Positions 1-7,024 of a stretch of 54,192 nt of DNA are shown piece by piece. Below the pieces are notes generated by a model. That model searched no databases, had not been told where the DNA came from, and saw only the letters and a list, made by a program, of their open reading frames with translations. The translations under genes were made by a program, and so were the position numbers. This stretch comes from Planctomycetota bacterium (GTDB lineage: Bacteria > Planctomycetota > Planctomycetia > Isosphaerales > Isosphaeraceae). Location: contig JAJYDB010000001.1 of assembly GCA_021777845.1 (NCBI GenBank), forward strand, positions 1 through 54,192, read 5' to 3'. How positions within the stretch are numbered: the stretch's first letter is position 1; each line of letters opens with the position of its first letter.

Positions 1-153
1 GGAACGGACGTGGCGAGGATCGAGCCTCTGCTCCGCCTGGCCGCTGCGATCGGCTTGGCGGAAACAGCAGCCCGTGAGGCGGGCGTTCAGATGGCCGGTA
101 CATTCAGGCGCAATATTAACGAACTGCTCCGAGAGGCCCTCTCCAACCCGTAA
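1..153 (+). CDS. C-terminus of probable GHKL (MORC/MutL-type) ATPase, partial
   Basis: Frame 1 is open from the window edge to TAA at 151-153 and gives a 50-residue tail, with an Ala/Leu-rich helix followed by a basic, Asn-Glu-Leu-Leu-containing end. It stops 13 bases before the start of the Z1 gene and is co-directional, so the two are probably cotranscribed. In the restriction systems predicted by Iyer, Abhiman and Aravind (MutL homologues in R-M systems, 2008) the gene before Z1 is commonly a GHKL ATPase. The identity rests on that context and on general resemblance of the tail. The ATPase domain itself is outside the window. Confidence 0.45.
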   Translation, partial: GTDVARIEPLLRLAAAIGLAETAAREAGVQMAGTFRRNINELLREALSNP

Positions 154-166
154 CAGGAACTTAGTA

Positions 167-2374
167 ATGAGCACCGACGGGACTCCGCCCCCTGTCACCG
201 TTGATATCCTCCCTGACAATCCTCCGCCCTGGGATCCTCAGCCCGGGCCCGAGACCAATCTCCTCGACCTGCCGACGGGCGCGCGTGACCAGATCGTCGA
301 GGAGGCCCGCCGCATCCTCCGGCGTTGTGTCGCCCCGAATGGCCCGCCGCAATCCCAGACCGGACTTGCGATGGGCTATGTCCAGAGCGGCAAGACCACC
401 TCGTTCACCACCGTCACCGCGCTCGCACGGGACAACGGTTACCGCCTCGTGATCGTTATTGCAGGGACAACCGAGCCTCTCTTCTTCCAGAACCGCGATC
501 GAATCATCGACGCGCTGCGACTGGAGTCGCGCCCCAGAAGCACCCCGTGGCGACACATATCACAGCCCAAGATCCGCGACAATGCTCACATTGCCATAAG
601 GGACACGCTCGCCCAGTGGGACGTGCCGACGGCGATGCCAGAGGAGCGTCGGACGGTCCTTATCACGGTGATGAAGCACCATCAGCACTTGCAGAACCTC
701 ATCGACGTTCTTCAGCAGGCGAATCTGCACAGTGTGCCCACCCTGCTGATCGACGACGAGGGCGATCAGGCCGGGCTCAATACGCTCGTCAACCAGGGGG
801 ATGAGAGCACGACCTATCGCCGATTGCTTGACCTAAAAGCGAGTCTGCCCCTCCACTCCTACCTGCAGTACACTGCTACGCCGCAGGCCCCGCTTCTCAT
901 CAATCTGGTCGATGTGCTCTCGCCGACATTCGCGGAGATACTCACGCCTGGTGCCGGGTACGTAGGTGGTGCCGACTTCTTCCTTCGGAATCCGATCCTG
1001 ATCCGCGACATCCCGGCTGCCCAGATCCCGACCAACAGAAACGTCCTCAATGCGCCGCCTTCGACTCTCATTCAGGCGATGCAGCTCTTCTACGTCGGTG
1101 TGGCAGTCGGCTACATCACCGGGCAGCCCGAGCAGAACTGCTCGATGATGGTTCACCCGTCGCAGCGGACCGACCCGCACCGGCAGTTCCATGGGTGGGT
1201 CACGACCGCCCGGAACCAGTGGCTCCAGATCATCGACCTTCCAGATGATGACCCGGACAAGGTCGACCTTCTGTCGCGGTTCCGCACGGCCTACGACGAC
1301 CTCGCGGCAACGACCGCGGGCATACCGCCGTTCGATCAAGTCGTCGCGCAGCTTCGACGATCGATCTCGCTGACCGAGATCACCGAGTTGAATACCCGCG
1401 GTAATCGCCGCACACCCCAGATCAACTGGGGGCAGTCCTACTCATGGATCTTGGTCGGCGGTCAGGCGATGGACCGAGGCTTCACGGTTGAGGGGCTCAC
1501 GGTCAGCTACATGCCCCGAACCCTCGGCGTTGGCAACGCGGACACGGTTCAGCAACGCGCTAGGTTCTTCGGCTACAAACGCGCGTACCTAGGTCTGTGC
1601 CGCATCTTCGTCGGCCCGGATGTGCGAAGAGCCTTCTGCGGCTATGTCGAGCACGAAGAGGACGTGCGAACCGAACTCGCGCAGTTCGCGACCACCGGGC
1701 GCCCGCTCTCTGAATGGCGACGCGAGTTCTTCCTCAGTCGCCAGCTGCGCCCCACCCGCGACAACGTGATCGATGTCGCGTACCAGCGGATGCGCTTCGG
1801 TGACGAGTGGGTCTATCCGAATGGGCCGCACGATTCGGCCGAAGCAGTGACTGCGAACACGGCTCTGTTCGCTCAGTTCAGAGGAGCTCACCCATTCGGA
1901 CCATACGCGGGCCTGGACCTCCGGCAGAACAGCCGCCGCAATCTCGTCATTGAAGACATCCCACTGCAGACCGTCCACGAGGAGTTGCTTACCCGATATC
2001 GCGTGACGCGGCTCGAAGACTCCCAGCAAATCGGTGCGATGCTCCGGCTGGTACAGCTCCATCTCATCGAGAATCCCACGGCCACCTGCACCGTATTCCT
2101 GATGGCCGAAGGCGCTTCCCGCCGTCGCGACTATCAGGACGACCAGATCGTACAGCTCTTCCAAGGGCGTCAGTATGCCCAGATCAATGGGGCCAGGGGC
2201 ATCAGCTACCCCGGCGAGCGCGAGGTGCGCGCCGCCGCCGGCATTACCATCCAGATGGGCTACCTCGATCTCGGACAGCCGAACGCGCTGGTCGCTCAGA
2301 GCATCCCACACCTCGCCGTCTGGGTTCCGTCCGCCATGGCGAGGGATACCCTGCTCCAACCGCAAGGGGGCTGA
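167..2374 (+). CDS. Z1 domain ATPase of MORC-type restriction system
   Basis: A 735-residue protein from ATG 167, preceded by AGGA in the tail of the upstream gene. An upstream in-frame start at 74 is inside that gene and unlikely. The protein has a Walker A-like segment YVQSGKTTS near residue 70, an acidic LLIDDEGDQ Walker B-like motif near 195, LQYTATPQA near 230, and a late GGQAMDRGFTVEGL and QQRARFFGY pair. These are hallmarks of the Z1 family of superfamily II helicase-like ATPases. Known members sit with a GHKL ATPase, a DUF4420 nuclease and a Vsr-like nuclease in predicted restriction systems, which matches this neighbourhood. The role is probably ATP-driven DNA translocation or remodelling for the nuclease partners (inference). 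The next gene starts 1 base after its stop. Confidence 0.88.
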   Translation: MSTDGTPPPVTVDILPDNPPPWDPQPGPETNLLDLPTGARDQIVEEARRILRRCVAPNGPPQSQTGLAMGYVQSGKTTSFTTVTALARDNGYRLVIVIAGTTEPLFFQNRDRIIDALRLESRPRSTPWRHISQPKIRDNAHIAIRDTLAQWDVPTAMPEERRTVLITVMKHHQHLQNLIDVLQQANLHSVPTLLIDDEGDQAGLNTLVNQGDESTTYRRLLDLKASLPLHSYLQYTATPQAPLLINLVDVLSPTFAEILTPGAGYVGGADFFLRNPILIRDIPAAQIPTNRNVLNAPPSTLIQAMQLFYVGVAVGYITGQPEQNCSMMVHPSQRTDPHRQFHGWVTTARNQWLQIIDLPDDDPDKVDLLSRFRTAYDDLAATTAGIPPFDQVVAQLRRSISLTEITELNTRGNRRTPQINWGQSYSWILVGGQAMDRGFTVEGLTVSYMPRTLGVGNADTVQQRARFFGYKRAYLGLCRIFVGPDVRRAFCGYVEHEEDVRTELAQFATTGRPLSEWRREFFLSRQLRPTRDNVIDVAYQRMRFGDEWVYPNGPHDSAEAVTANTALFAQFRGAHPFGPYAGLDLRQNSRRNLVIEDIPLQTVHEELLTRYRVTRLEDSQQIGAMLRLVQLHLIENPTATCTVFLMAEGASRRRDYQDDQIVQLFQGRQYAQINGARGISYPGEREVRAAAGITIQMGYLDLGQPNALVAQSIPHLAVWVPSAMARDTLLQPQGG

Positions 2375-2375
2375 A

Positions 2376-3380
2376 GTGAGCAGCCCCGATCTCCTGCGGC
2401 TATTCGCGATCTTGCCGCTACCCGCGGGGGACAACCCCGCGGGTAGGTTCTCCGCGCAGCCGATTCCCGGAATGACCTCTTGTGCGGTCGGGAAGGACGC
2501 GTCAGGTTGTCCCGTGCTTCTCATCGAGACCAACGCGGCGGGGCCTCGCGCCCCGGTCGCGCCGATTCTTCTTGAGAACCTCTGGGTATTGCACAACGTT
2601 GATTGCCGGATGCAGAACAACGACGGCGGCGTGAGCATTCACAGGTTGTCGGTCATCCGATGTTGTGGAGATGACCCAGTCCTTCACGAGTATTTCTTGC
2701 GTGCCCTGACGCCCGTGATCGCGTCTCTGCCAGATCGTCCGACTCGAGAACAAGTCGTTGAGGCAGTCAACACGCTCATCGAGTTGTTCCGCCGAGCATC
2801 CCAGTCCCCGCGAAAGACCGTCCAGGGGCTATGGGCCGAGTTGTTCGTCATCCTAAGGGCGAGTGATCCGTCGATCCTGCTACGCGCATGGCACACCGAG
2901 CCCGAGGATCGATTCGACTTCGCCGAAGGGATTCAGCGTGTCGAGGTAAAAACTGCCTCGGGGAGAATGCGCACGCACCGGTTCTCCCACGAGCAGCTTC
3001 GCCCCCCGCTTGGGACTCTGGCAGTGATCGCTTCGGTGCTCATTGAGCGATCAGCAGGCGGGCACAGCGTAAACGATTTGGTCGATGCTATCCGAGAGAG
3101 GATTGCCGACCCCGAACTGCTGGTCCGGCTCGATGCCGTGGTGGCACAGACGCTCGGCAGCGAATGGAGAGCGGCTCAGGAGGATCGCTTCGACACCCAG
3201 CTCGCCTCTGAATCGATCAGGTTCCTCGACGCTCGGACGATCCCATCGGTGCCGGCCGGGTTGCCACCGGAGGTAAGCGAGGTGCATTTTCGGGTCGACC
3301 TGACAAACCATCCGCTCGATCTGCCGGATGAGATTCGTCACGCAGGAGGGCTTTTCGGAGCCGCAATCACTCCCGCCTGA
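2376..3380 (+). CDS. PD-(D/E)XK motif protein (DUF4420), nuclease of Z1 system
   Basis: A 334-residue protein from GTG 2376, one base after the Z1 stop, so translation is probably coupled. An in-frame start at 2175 lies deep in the Z1 gene and is rejected. The middle carries RFDFAEGIQRVEVKTASGR followed by RTHRFSHEQL. That is the D...EVK nuclease core and the H-x-F-S-x-x-Q-L block of the DUF4420 family. The expected catalytic residues (Asp, then Glu-x-Lys) are present. It is the likely DNA-cutting subunit of the MORC/Z1 restriction system. Its 3' end overlaps the convergent vsr gene by 43 bases, a compact arrangement that fixes the two genes as a unit. Confidence 0.85.
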   Translation: MSSPDLLRLFAILPLPAGDNPAGRFSAQPIPGMTSCAVGKDASGCPVLLIETNAAGPRAPVAPILLENLWVLHNVDCRMQNNDGGVSIHRLSVIRCCGDDPVLHEYFLRALTPVIASLPDRPTREQVVEAVNTLIELFRRASQSPRKTVQGLWAELFVILRASDPSILLRAWHTEPEDRFDFAEGIQRVEVKTASGRMRTHRFSHEQLRPPLGTLAVIASVLIERSAGGHSVNDLVDAIRERIADPELLVRLDAVVAQTLGSEWRAAQEDRFDTQLASESIRFLDARTIPSVPAGLPPEVSEVHFRVDLTNHPLDLPDEIRHAGGLFGAAITPA

Positions 3381-3898
3381 ACTCGACGCTGAGTAATCGC
3401 CTCGAGCACGGACTTTGCCATGGCACCGGGATCGCGGATGACGTCCGTTTCCCAGACGCGAATCACCATCCATCCCCGCTGCTCAAGCTCAGCGGTCTGC
3501 GCGGCATCGCGAGCCCGGTTCCTGGCAATCTTGGCGATCCAATAGTCAGCGTTGTGTCTCTTTTGAAGTTTGGCCTGCAGGGACTCCCAGTCTCGACCGT
3601 GCCAGAAGTCGCCGTCACAGAAGATCGCAACTCGCTCCCTCGAGATGACCACGTCGGGCTTCCCTGGCAGTTCGGCCGAGTGCTTTCTGTATCTTAATCC
3701 CATGTGCCAAAGGGCTTTTCGGAACAGCACCTCGTGACGGGTGTCCGTCTTTGTGTTGGCCCGTTTCGCGCGCGAGGCCGCTTCGGATGAAGGCTTGAGC
3801 CCTGCGTAGCTGGGCGTCTTCCCGGGACGATTGGCATCGCCTTCCATGAGGGGCGCCACCTCAGAGTCACATCGGTCGAGAGAATTGGCCACGGGCAT
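3338..3898 (-). CDS. vsr: Very-short-patch-repair (Vsr) endonuclease
   Basis: A 186-residue protein from ATG 3898, chosen because GGGAG sits 7 bases upstream; a later ATG at 3847 is possible. The core reads T-D-T-R-H-E-V-L-F-R-K-A-L then YRKHSAELPGKPDVV, AIFCDGDFWHGRDW and NADYWIAKIARNRARD, ending RGWMVIRVWE. These are the Vsr family motifs, including the catalytic Asp in PGKPDVV and the FCDGDFWHG block. Classical Vsr nicks T:G mismatches created by deamination of 5-methylcytosine. In GHKL/Z1 clusters Vsr-like enzymes are thought to act as restriction nucleases. It is transcribed toward the DUF4420 gene and overlaps its end by 43 bases. A C5-methylase partner is not in the window. Confidence 0.92.
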   Translation of the reverse strand: MPVANSLDRCDSEVAPLMEGDANRPGKTPSYAGLKPSSEAASRAKRANTKTDTRHEVLFRKALWHMGLRYRKHSAELPGKPDVVISRERVAIFCDGDFWHGRDWESLQAKLQKRHNADYWIAKIARNRARDAAQTAELEQRGWMVIRVWETDVIRDPGAMAKSVLEAITQRRVQAGVIAAPKSPPA

Positions 3899-3993
3899 TG
3901 TATGACTCCCAGTCTCGACCATCCAATTCCGGCAGCCGTCGCTGTTTGGCCCTGCTCCAACTCGACCCGATCCACGCCCCGGAACCAGACAAC

Positions 3994-4161
3994 CTACCGT
4001 CGGCCGTCGCGCTCGATGGCCAGCCACCAGGTCCGGTCATCCATCTGCTCAAGGTGGACGTCGCAAGCCTCGGCCAGTATCTCGTCGAGCGACTTGCCCG
4101 GGTGCCGCAGGACGTGAATGAGTGTATGCTGTCTGGCGGTCTTGATCAGGGCGGTTTCTCG
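3994..4161 (-). pseudogene. 55-codon coding-like fragment without usable start
   Basis: Between TAG at 4162-4164 and TAG at 3994-3996 the minus strand reads a protein-like frame containing RQHTLIHVLRHPGKSLDEIL and EQMDDRTWWLAIERDG. The composition is that of a real protein, with acidic, hydrophobic and Trp residues, unlike the Arg/Pro-rich shadows nearby. There is no ATG, GTG or TTG near the front; only CTG or ATT could serve. It may be the end of a decayed gene or a tiny gene with a non-standard start. Family not recognised. Confidence 0.3.
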
Positions 4162-4184
4162 CTAAGCGGGTTCAATTCGCTTGG

Positions 4185-4499
4185 CTAGTTGATGACTAAT
4201 TGGTATATGATCGTCCCATAAAGGGCTGCGATAGCCGCCCAAACCGTGAGCGCGATCCCGAGTCGGATCAACGCCTGTATTAACGGCAGTGTTCGGCCCA
4301 GCCCGTCCCAGAAGAAGGCAGTCCCCCAGATAAGGGCGACGATGGACCCGAAGACCACGTCGTGCCCGGTGCTGCGCGGGAAGGATGTCAACCGATCCGA
4401 CAGGTACGGCCAGGACAGGACAGACGTGAGCCAGAGTCCCGGCATGGGGTCGATCGTCCGGGGAGGGCGGGAGGCTTGTTTGGGGCTACGGGTCGTCAT
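4185..4499 (-). CDS. Small membrane protein, unknown function
   Basis: A 104-residue frame from ATG 4499. It has a polar N-terminus, then two hydrophobic stretches (about residues 51-68, VFGSIVALIWGTAFFWD, and 77-100, ALIRLGIALTVWAAIAALYG) consistent with two membrane helices. No strong ribosome binding site is visible before the ATG. Base composition is less GC-extreme than the flanking genes. It lies between the restriction cluster and the ArdC region, on the same strand as vsr. No family is recognised; confidence rests on the hydrophobic pattern alone. Confidence 0.45.
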   Translation of the reverse strand: MTTRSPKQASRPPRTIDPMPGLWLTSVLSWPYLSDRLTSFPRSTGHDVVFGSIVALIWGTAFFWDGLGRTLPLIQALIRLGIALTVWAAIAALYGTIIYQLVIN

Positions 4500-4617
4500 C
4501 GGGTGACACGATAGCGCGAACTCCGGCCTTCATCCAGCAGAATTGAGGCTGGAGAGGCTCAGCAGCTGTATCAAGATTCGCCTCAGCTCGTGGCAAGATC
4601 GCGACCGGGTCGATCTA

Positions 4618-4830
4618 TCAGCGGCTTCGGTCGCCACTCCGTTCCGCGTCATACTTTCGATTCAGGTCGTGAAGCAGGACGTGCCCGGCCTGCATGACTG
4701 CGGCCAGCGCCATCGCCCCCATCGTGACCATCGCCACGGTCTGGAAGACCTGCGAGCCCGACTCGCGGGACATGGCCATCGACTCCTTGGCGATCACGAG
4801 CGGGTTGGTATGGGGCGTCATGACGGTCAT
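4618..4830 (-). CDS. Small single-pass membrane protein, unknown function
   Basis: A 70-residue frame from ATG 4830, with a second ATG four codons later. It has a polar start, one hydrophobic helix around residues 29-52 (VFQTVAMVTMGAMALAAVM), and a charged, Arg-rich tail. Upstream on the minus strand is TTGACG, followed about 17 bases later by an AT-rich TAAAGC region that could be a promoter. Function not recognised. It could be accessory to the neighbouring defence genes, but nothing in the sequence shows that. Confidence 0.4.
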   Translation of the reverse strand: MTVMTPHTNPLVIAKESMAMSRESGSQVFQTVAMVTMGAMALAAVMQAGHVLLHDLNRKYDAERSGDRSR

Positions 4831-5273
4831 GACTGAGAGCTTTAATCAAGATTTGGCGACTCGTCAACAGCCGGTGAGGTAGCCCGAGAGCGTTAACCGT
4901 TCGGCCTCGCAACATCCGTGAATTGGTTTCCGGGTCAGTTGCCCGACTCACTCGACCGGCAGGCCCAGGCGCGGGCCTTGGAAGTTTCACCGTGAAAATC
5001 CCCCTTAGCGGTGCTAAGGAGAGATGCCTGTGGGAAATGGCTCCCGGCTGAGTGCGATTCCGTCTGGGCCGGGAATCAGGTACGGGAAGGGTCGTTTTTG
5101 CCTGCCGGTCGGCTCGGTAGGCGGTCGTGGCAAACGGGAGTCTCGGGGCTGGCGGCGTTAACGGACTGGCCGCGAGCGGAGCGAGCGGCGGGCCGCCGGG
5201 CGAATCAGGGCCGGGCAAAAAGCAAGCGCCGCCACGTGGGCGGCGCGATTCGTACCGGGGCCTCGGGCCGCCG
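4831..5273. other. Gene-free stretch with two adjacent palindromes
   Basis: No convincing gene on either strand; open frames here are Arg/Pro-rich shadows. At 4985-4997 TTTCAC and GTGAAA face each other around one base, and at 5003-5019 CCTTAGC and GCTAAGG face each other around GGT. The two perfect inverted repeats are 5 bases apart. Function unknown; possible operator, hairpin or replication-related site. Confidence 0.5.
4985..5019. repeat. Pair of adjacent perfect inverted repeats
   Basis: The first is TTTCAC-C-GTGAAA (4985-4997). The second is CCTTAGC-GGT-GCTAAGG (5003-5019). Both are perfect and sit in a gene-free stretch downstream of ardC. Either could form a small hairpin or bind a dimeric protein. 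Confidence 0.6.
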
Positions 5274-6170
5274 TTACGGTGCGTCCGGCTGCGGCTGGAG
5301 GCTGTGCAGGTAGTCCACGGCCTTCTGGGCGTGGGCGGCCGCGTGGAAGACGGCGCGCTTGTCTTCCTTCAGGACGCTCAGCCAGTGGCCGATGTAGCTG
5401 GCGTGGTCCTCGCGGGGCTCGGGCGTGAGGCCCAGGTCGCAGCAGAGGAAGGCCGAGCCGATCTCGGCGACCAGTTCCTCGCGGGCGTAGCCCTCGTCCC
5501 CGAACTTCTTTCGGCCGAAGTCGCGGTCGAGCCGGGACGGGTGCTTGGTCCAGTGGCAGAGCTCATGGCCGAGCGTCGAGCAATAGCTCTCCGCGTCCTT
5601 GAACGAGATGAAGGGCGGCATCTGCACGTAGTCCTTCTCGCTGGCGTAGTAGGCCTGATTCCCGCCGTGGCGGATGTCGGCTCCGGTGTTGGCGAAGAAG
5701 AGGTCGGCCGATTCGATCCGCTCGACGGGGTCGAGCTGCGGGGCGGCGGTCGCGTAGAAGTGGGCGGGCAGGCCCTCGACCTGCTCGACGTTGAAGACGG
5801 TGTATCCCTTCATGAAGTAGATGTCGCGCTCGGTCTCCTCGCCGTCGTCGCCGGTCTCAGTCCTGGAGATGCGGTCGGCGTAGACGACCATCGAGCCCTT
5901 CGAACCCTTCTTGACGTGGGCGCCGAGGTCCCTGGCCTGGTTGAAGGTCATCCAGATCGGGGCGGCGAAGCCCTGAAGCTCGGCGGCCATCCAGAGCATC
6001 AGGACGTTGACGCCCTTGTAGGGCTGGCCGTTGGCACGGAGCGGGCGGGTGATGCGCCCGGCGGCGTGCTCGGCGTTCCACGGCTTGAGCCACGGGCGGA
6101 CGCCCCTCTCAAGCTCGTCGATGATGGCGTTGGTCACGCGTGTGTAAACGTCAAGGCGCTCGGTCTGCAT
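5274..6170 (-). CDS. ardC: ArdC-family antirestriction protein with metallopeptidase domain
   Basis: A 298-residue protein from ATG 6170, with AAGGAG about 8 bases upstream. The N-terminal half (about residues 1-130) is the ssDNA-binding ArdC domain, with the typical VRPWLKPWN and YKGVNVLMLW blocks. The C-terminal half is a zincin-type peptidase domain with GHELCHWTKH, where His202, Glu203 and His206 form the HExxH zinc site, and a later EELVAEIGSAFLC providing a probable third ligand. ArdC proteins protect incoming single-stranded plasmid DNA against host restriction during conjugation. The perfect palindrome 28 bases upstream suggests its own repressor-controlled promoter. It sits between the restriction cluster and the transfer genes. 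Confidence 0.93.
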   Translation of the reverse strand: MQTERLDVYTRVTNAIIDELERGVRPWLKPWNAEHAAGRITRPLRANGQPYKGVNVLMLWMAAELQGFAAPIWMTFNQARDLGAHVKKGSKGSMVVYADRISRTETGDDGEETERDIYFMKGYTVFNVEQVEGLPAHFYATAAPQLDPVERIESADLFFANTGADIRHGGNQAYYASEKDYVQMPPFISFKDAESYCSTLGHELCHWTKHPSRLDRDFGRKKFGDEGYAREELVAEIGSAFLCCDLGLTPEPREDHASYIGHWLSVLKEDKRAVFHAAAHAQKAVDYLHSLQPQPDAP

Positions 6171-6180
6171 CGGTCGTCTC

Positions 6181-6229
6181 CTTCGTTGGAACTATCTGGT
6201 TGAATGCGGCGCATTCAACCGGAACGAAG
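6181..6229. promoter_or_regulatory. Nested palindrome upstream of ardC (candidate operator)
   Basis: Inner arms GGTTGAATGC (6198-6207) and GCATTCAACC (6211-6220) are perfect 10-base inverted repeats around GGC. Outer arms CTTCGTT (6181-6187) and AACGAAG (6223-6229) are also perfect. The inner palindrome lies 28-50 bases before the ardC ATG, where a promoter and operator would be expected. Repressor unknown. Confidence 0.65.
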
Positions 6230-6253
6230 GGAGAACCTGATCAGGGGGGAGCG

Positions 6254-6352
6254 GCGTCAAGGACGGGAGGCGCGGGGGGTCTCCTGGCTGCACAAGCGCA
6301 GCGCGGAAGCCAGGGGGGGACCGCGCCGGACGCCGCAGGGCATCCTTGACGC
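6254..6352. repeat. Nested three-helix inverted repeat (structured RNA or DNA candidate)
   Basis: Outer arms GCGTCAAGGA (6254-6263) and TCCTTGACGC (6343-6352) pair perfectly. Middle arms GGCGCGG (6269-6275) and CCGCGCC (6321-6327) pair perfectly. Inner arms CCTGGCT (6283-6289) and AGCCAGG (6308-6314) pair perfectly and can be lengthened by a wobble and a C-G pair. The helices are strictly nested, so a single long stem with internal loops can form. Confidence 0.6.
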
Positions 6353-6359
6353 AAGCGGG

Positions 6360-6387
6360 GGACCACCCCCTCTGGTCCACCAGGGGG
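6360..6387. repeat. Two overlapping, mutually exclusive hairpins
   Basis: Hairpin A pairs GGACCA (6360-6365) with TGGTCC (6373-6378). Hairpin B pairs CCCTCTGG (6368-6375) with CCAGGGGG (6380-6387) around TCCA, with one wobble. They share 6373-6378, so only one can form at a time, as in attenuators. Confidence 0.45.
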
Positions 6388-6450
6388 CGAGAGGGCGGCA
6401 GGGCCGGTCCCGACAGGGACGAAAGCGAAGCAGACCCCGAGAGCACCCGG

Positions 6451-6464
6451 CCGGCGATCGCCGG
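6451..6464. repeat. Perfect 14-base palindrome
   Basis: CCGGCGATCGCCGG is self-complementary. CACCC just before and GGGTG just after extend it imperfectly. Part of the structured gene-free stretch. Confidence 0.45.
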
Positions 6465-6520
6465 GGTGGCGGAATGGCTCAGGAGTTATCAAGCCAGTCG
6501 AGCGGGATCAGGGAGGGGAG

Positions 6521-6781
6521 CTACTCGCCGAGGGCGATCCCCTTCTTCGTCGTGAGGTTCTTGACGTTGACGCGGGCGGGGAGGTCGGGCTTGTCCCAGG
6601 CGATCTCGGCTAGGGTCAGATCCTTGCCGACGGGGACGAGTGCGGTAACCTTGCCCCGCGCGTGCGGGACGTCCCCGGTGTACTGTCCTGTGCTCTGTAG
6701 GAAGGACTTGCTGTAGGCGACGGTGTCGCCGACCTGGATCCTCTGTGTTCGCCTCGCCCAATCCGTCACGGTGCCTCGCAT
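6521..6781 (-). CDS. Small conserved-looking plasmid protein, unknown function
   Basis: An 86-residue protein from ATG 6781, starting MRGTVTDWARR. A longer in-frame TTG at 6826 would overlap the region before the neighbouring gene and is less likely. The sequence is beta-rich, with RIQVGDTVAYSKSFL, HARGKVTALVPVG and EIAWDKPDLPARVNVKNL. This suggests a small SH3-like or KOW-like barrel of the kind seen in uncharacterised mobile-element proteins. It is the last gene of the minus-strand run from 9580. No family assigned. Confidence 0.6.
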   Translation of the reverse strand: MRGTVTDWARRTQRIQVGDTVAYSKSFLQSTGQYTGDVPHARGKVTALVPVGKDLTLAEIAWDKPDLPARVNVKNLTTKKGIALGE

Positions 6782-6838
6782 GAGGTTGATGCCCGAGGGT
6801 ATAGCGCAGGCGATCGGCGATGTCAAATCACCGGCCTG

Positions 6839-7021
6839 TCACCGCTCGGGCGGCTTCGCAGCGTTGCGATGCGCGAGGGCCTGCTCGAACCGCTCGAAGG
6901 CCAGCCGCCTCGTGGCCTCGCTGGCGGGCCAGTCCTGCTGTGCGGCGGCTTGCTCCAGGTAGGCGGCCAGGGCGCTGCCGTGGAACAGATCGTCGAGGAT
7001 GTCGTCGTCGCGGTCGCCCAT
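6839..7021 (-). CDS. Small acidic helical protein of mobile-element operon
   Basis: A 60-residue protein from ATG 7021, three bases after the stop of the DUF6900-type gene, so the two are probably coupled. It begins MGDRDDDILDDLFHGSALAAYLEQ and is entirely helix-forming and acidic at the front, basic at the end. Composition and tight spacing argue for a real gene. Function unknown. Confidence 0.65.
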   Translation of the reverse strand: MGDRDDDILDDLFHGSALAAYLEQAAAQQDWPASEATRRLAFERFEQALAHRNAAKPPER

Positions 7022-7024
7022 GAC

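Larger units (their letters stand above)
6230..6520. other. Gene-free, highly structured stretch
   Basis: No plausible gene on either strand. It contains the three-helix fold at 6254-6352, two mutually exclusive hairpins at 6360-6387 and a palindrome at 6451-6464. It follows the end of the minus-strand operon running from 9580 to 6521 and precedes ardC, so it could act as terminator or attenuator, as a structured RNA, or as a transfer or replication origin. Confidence 0.55.

Noticed and set aside
4649-5218. 189-codon minus-strand frame spanning the twin palindromes
   Set aside because: Pro/Arg-rich, overlaps the more plausible 70-residue membrane protein in another frame, no start signal.
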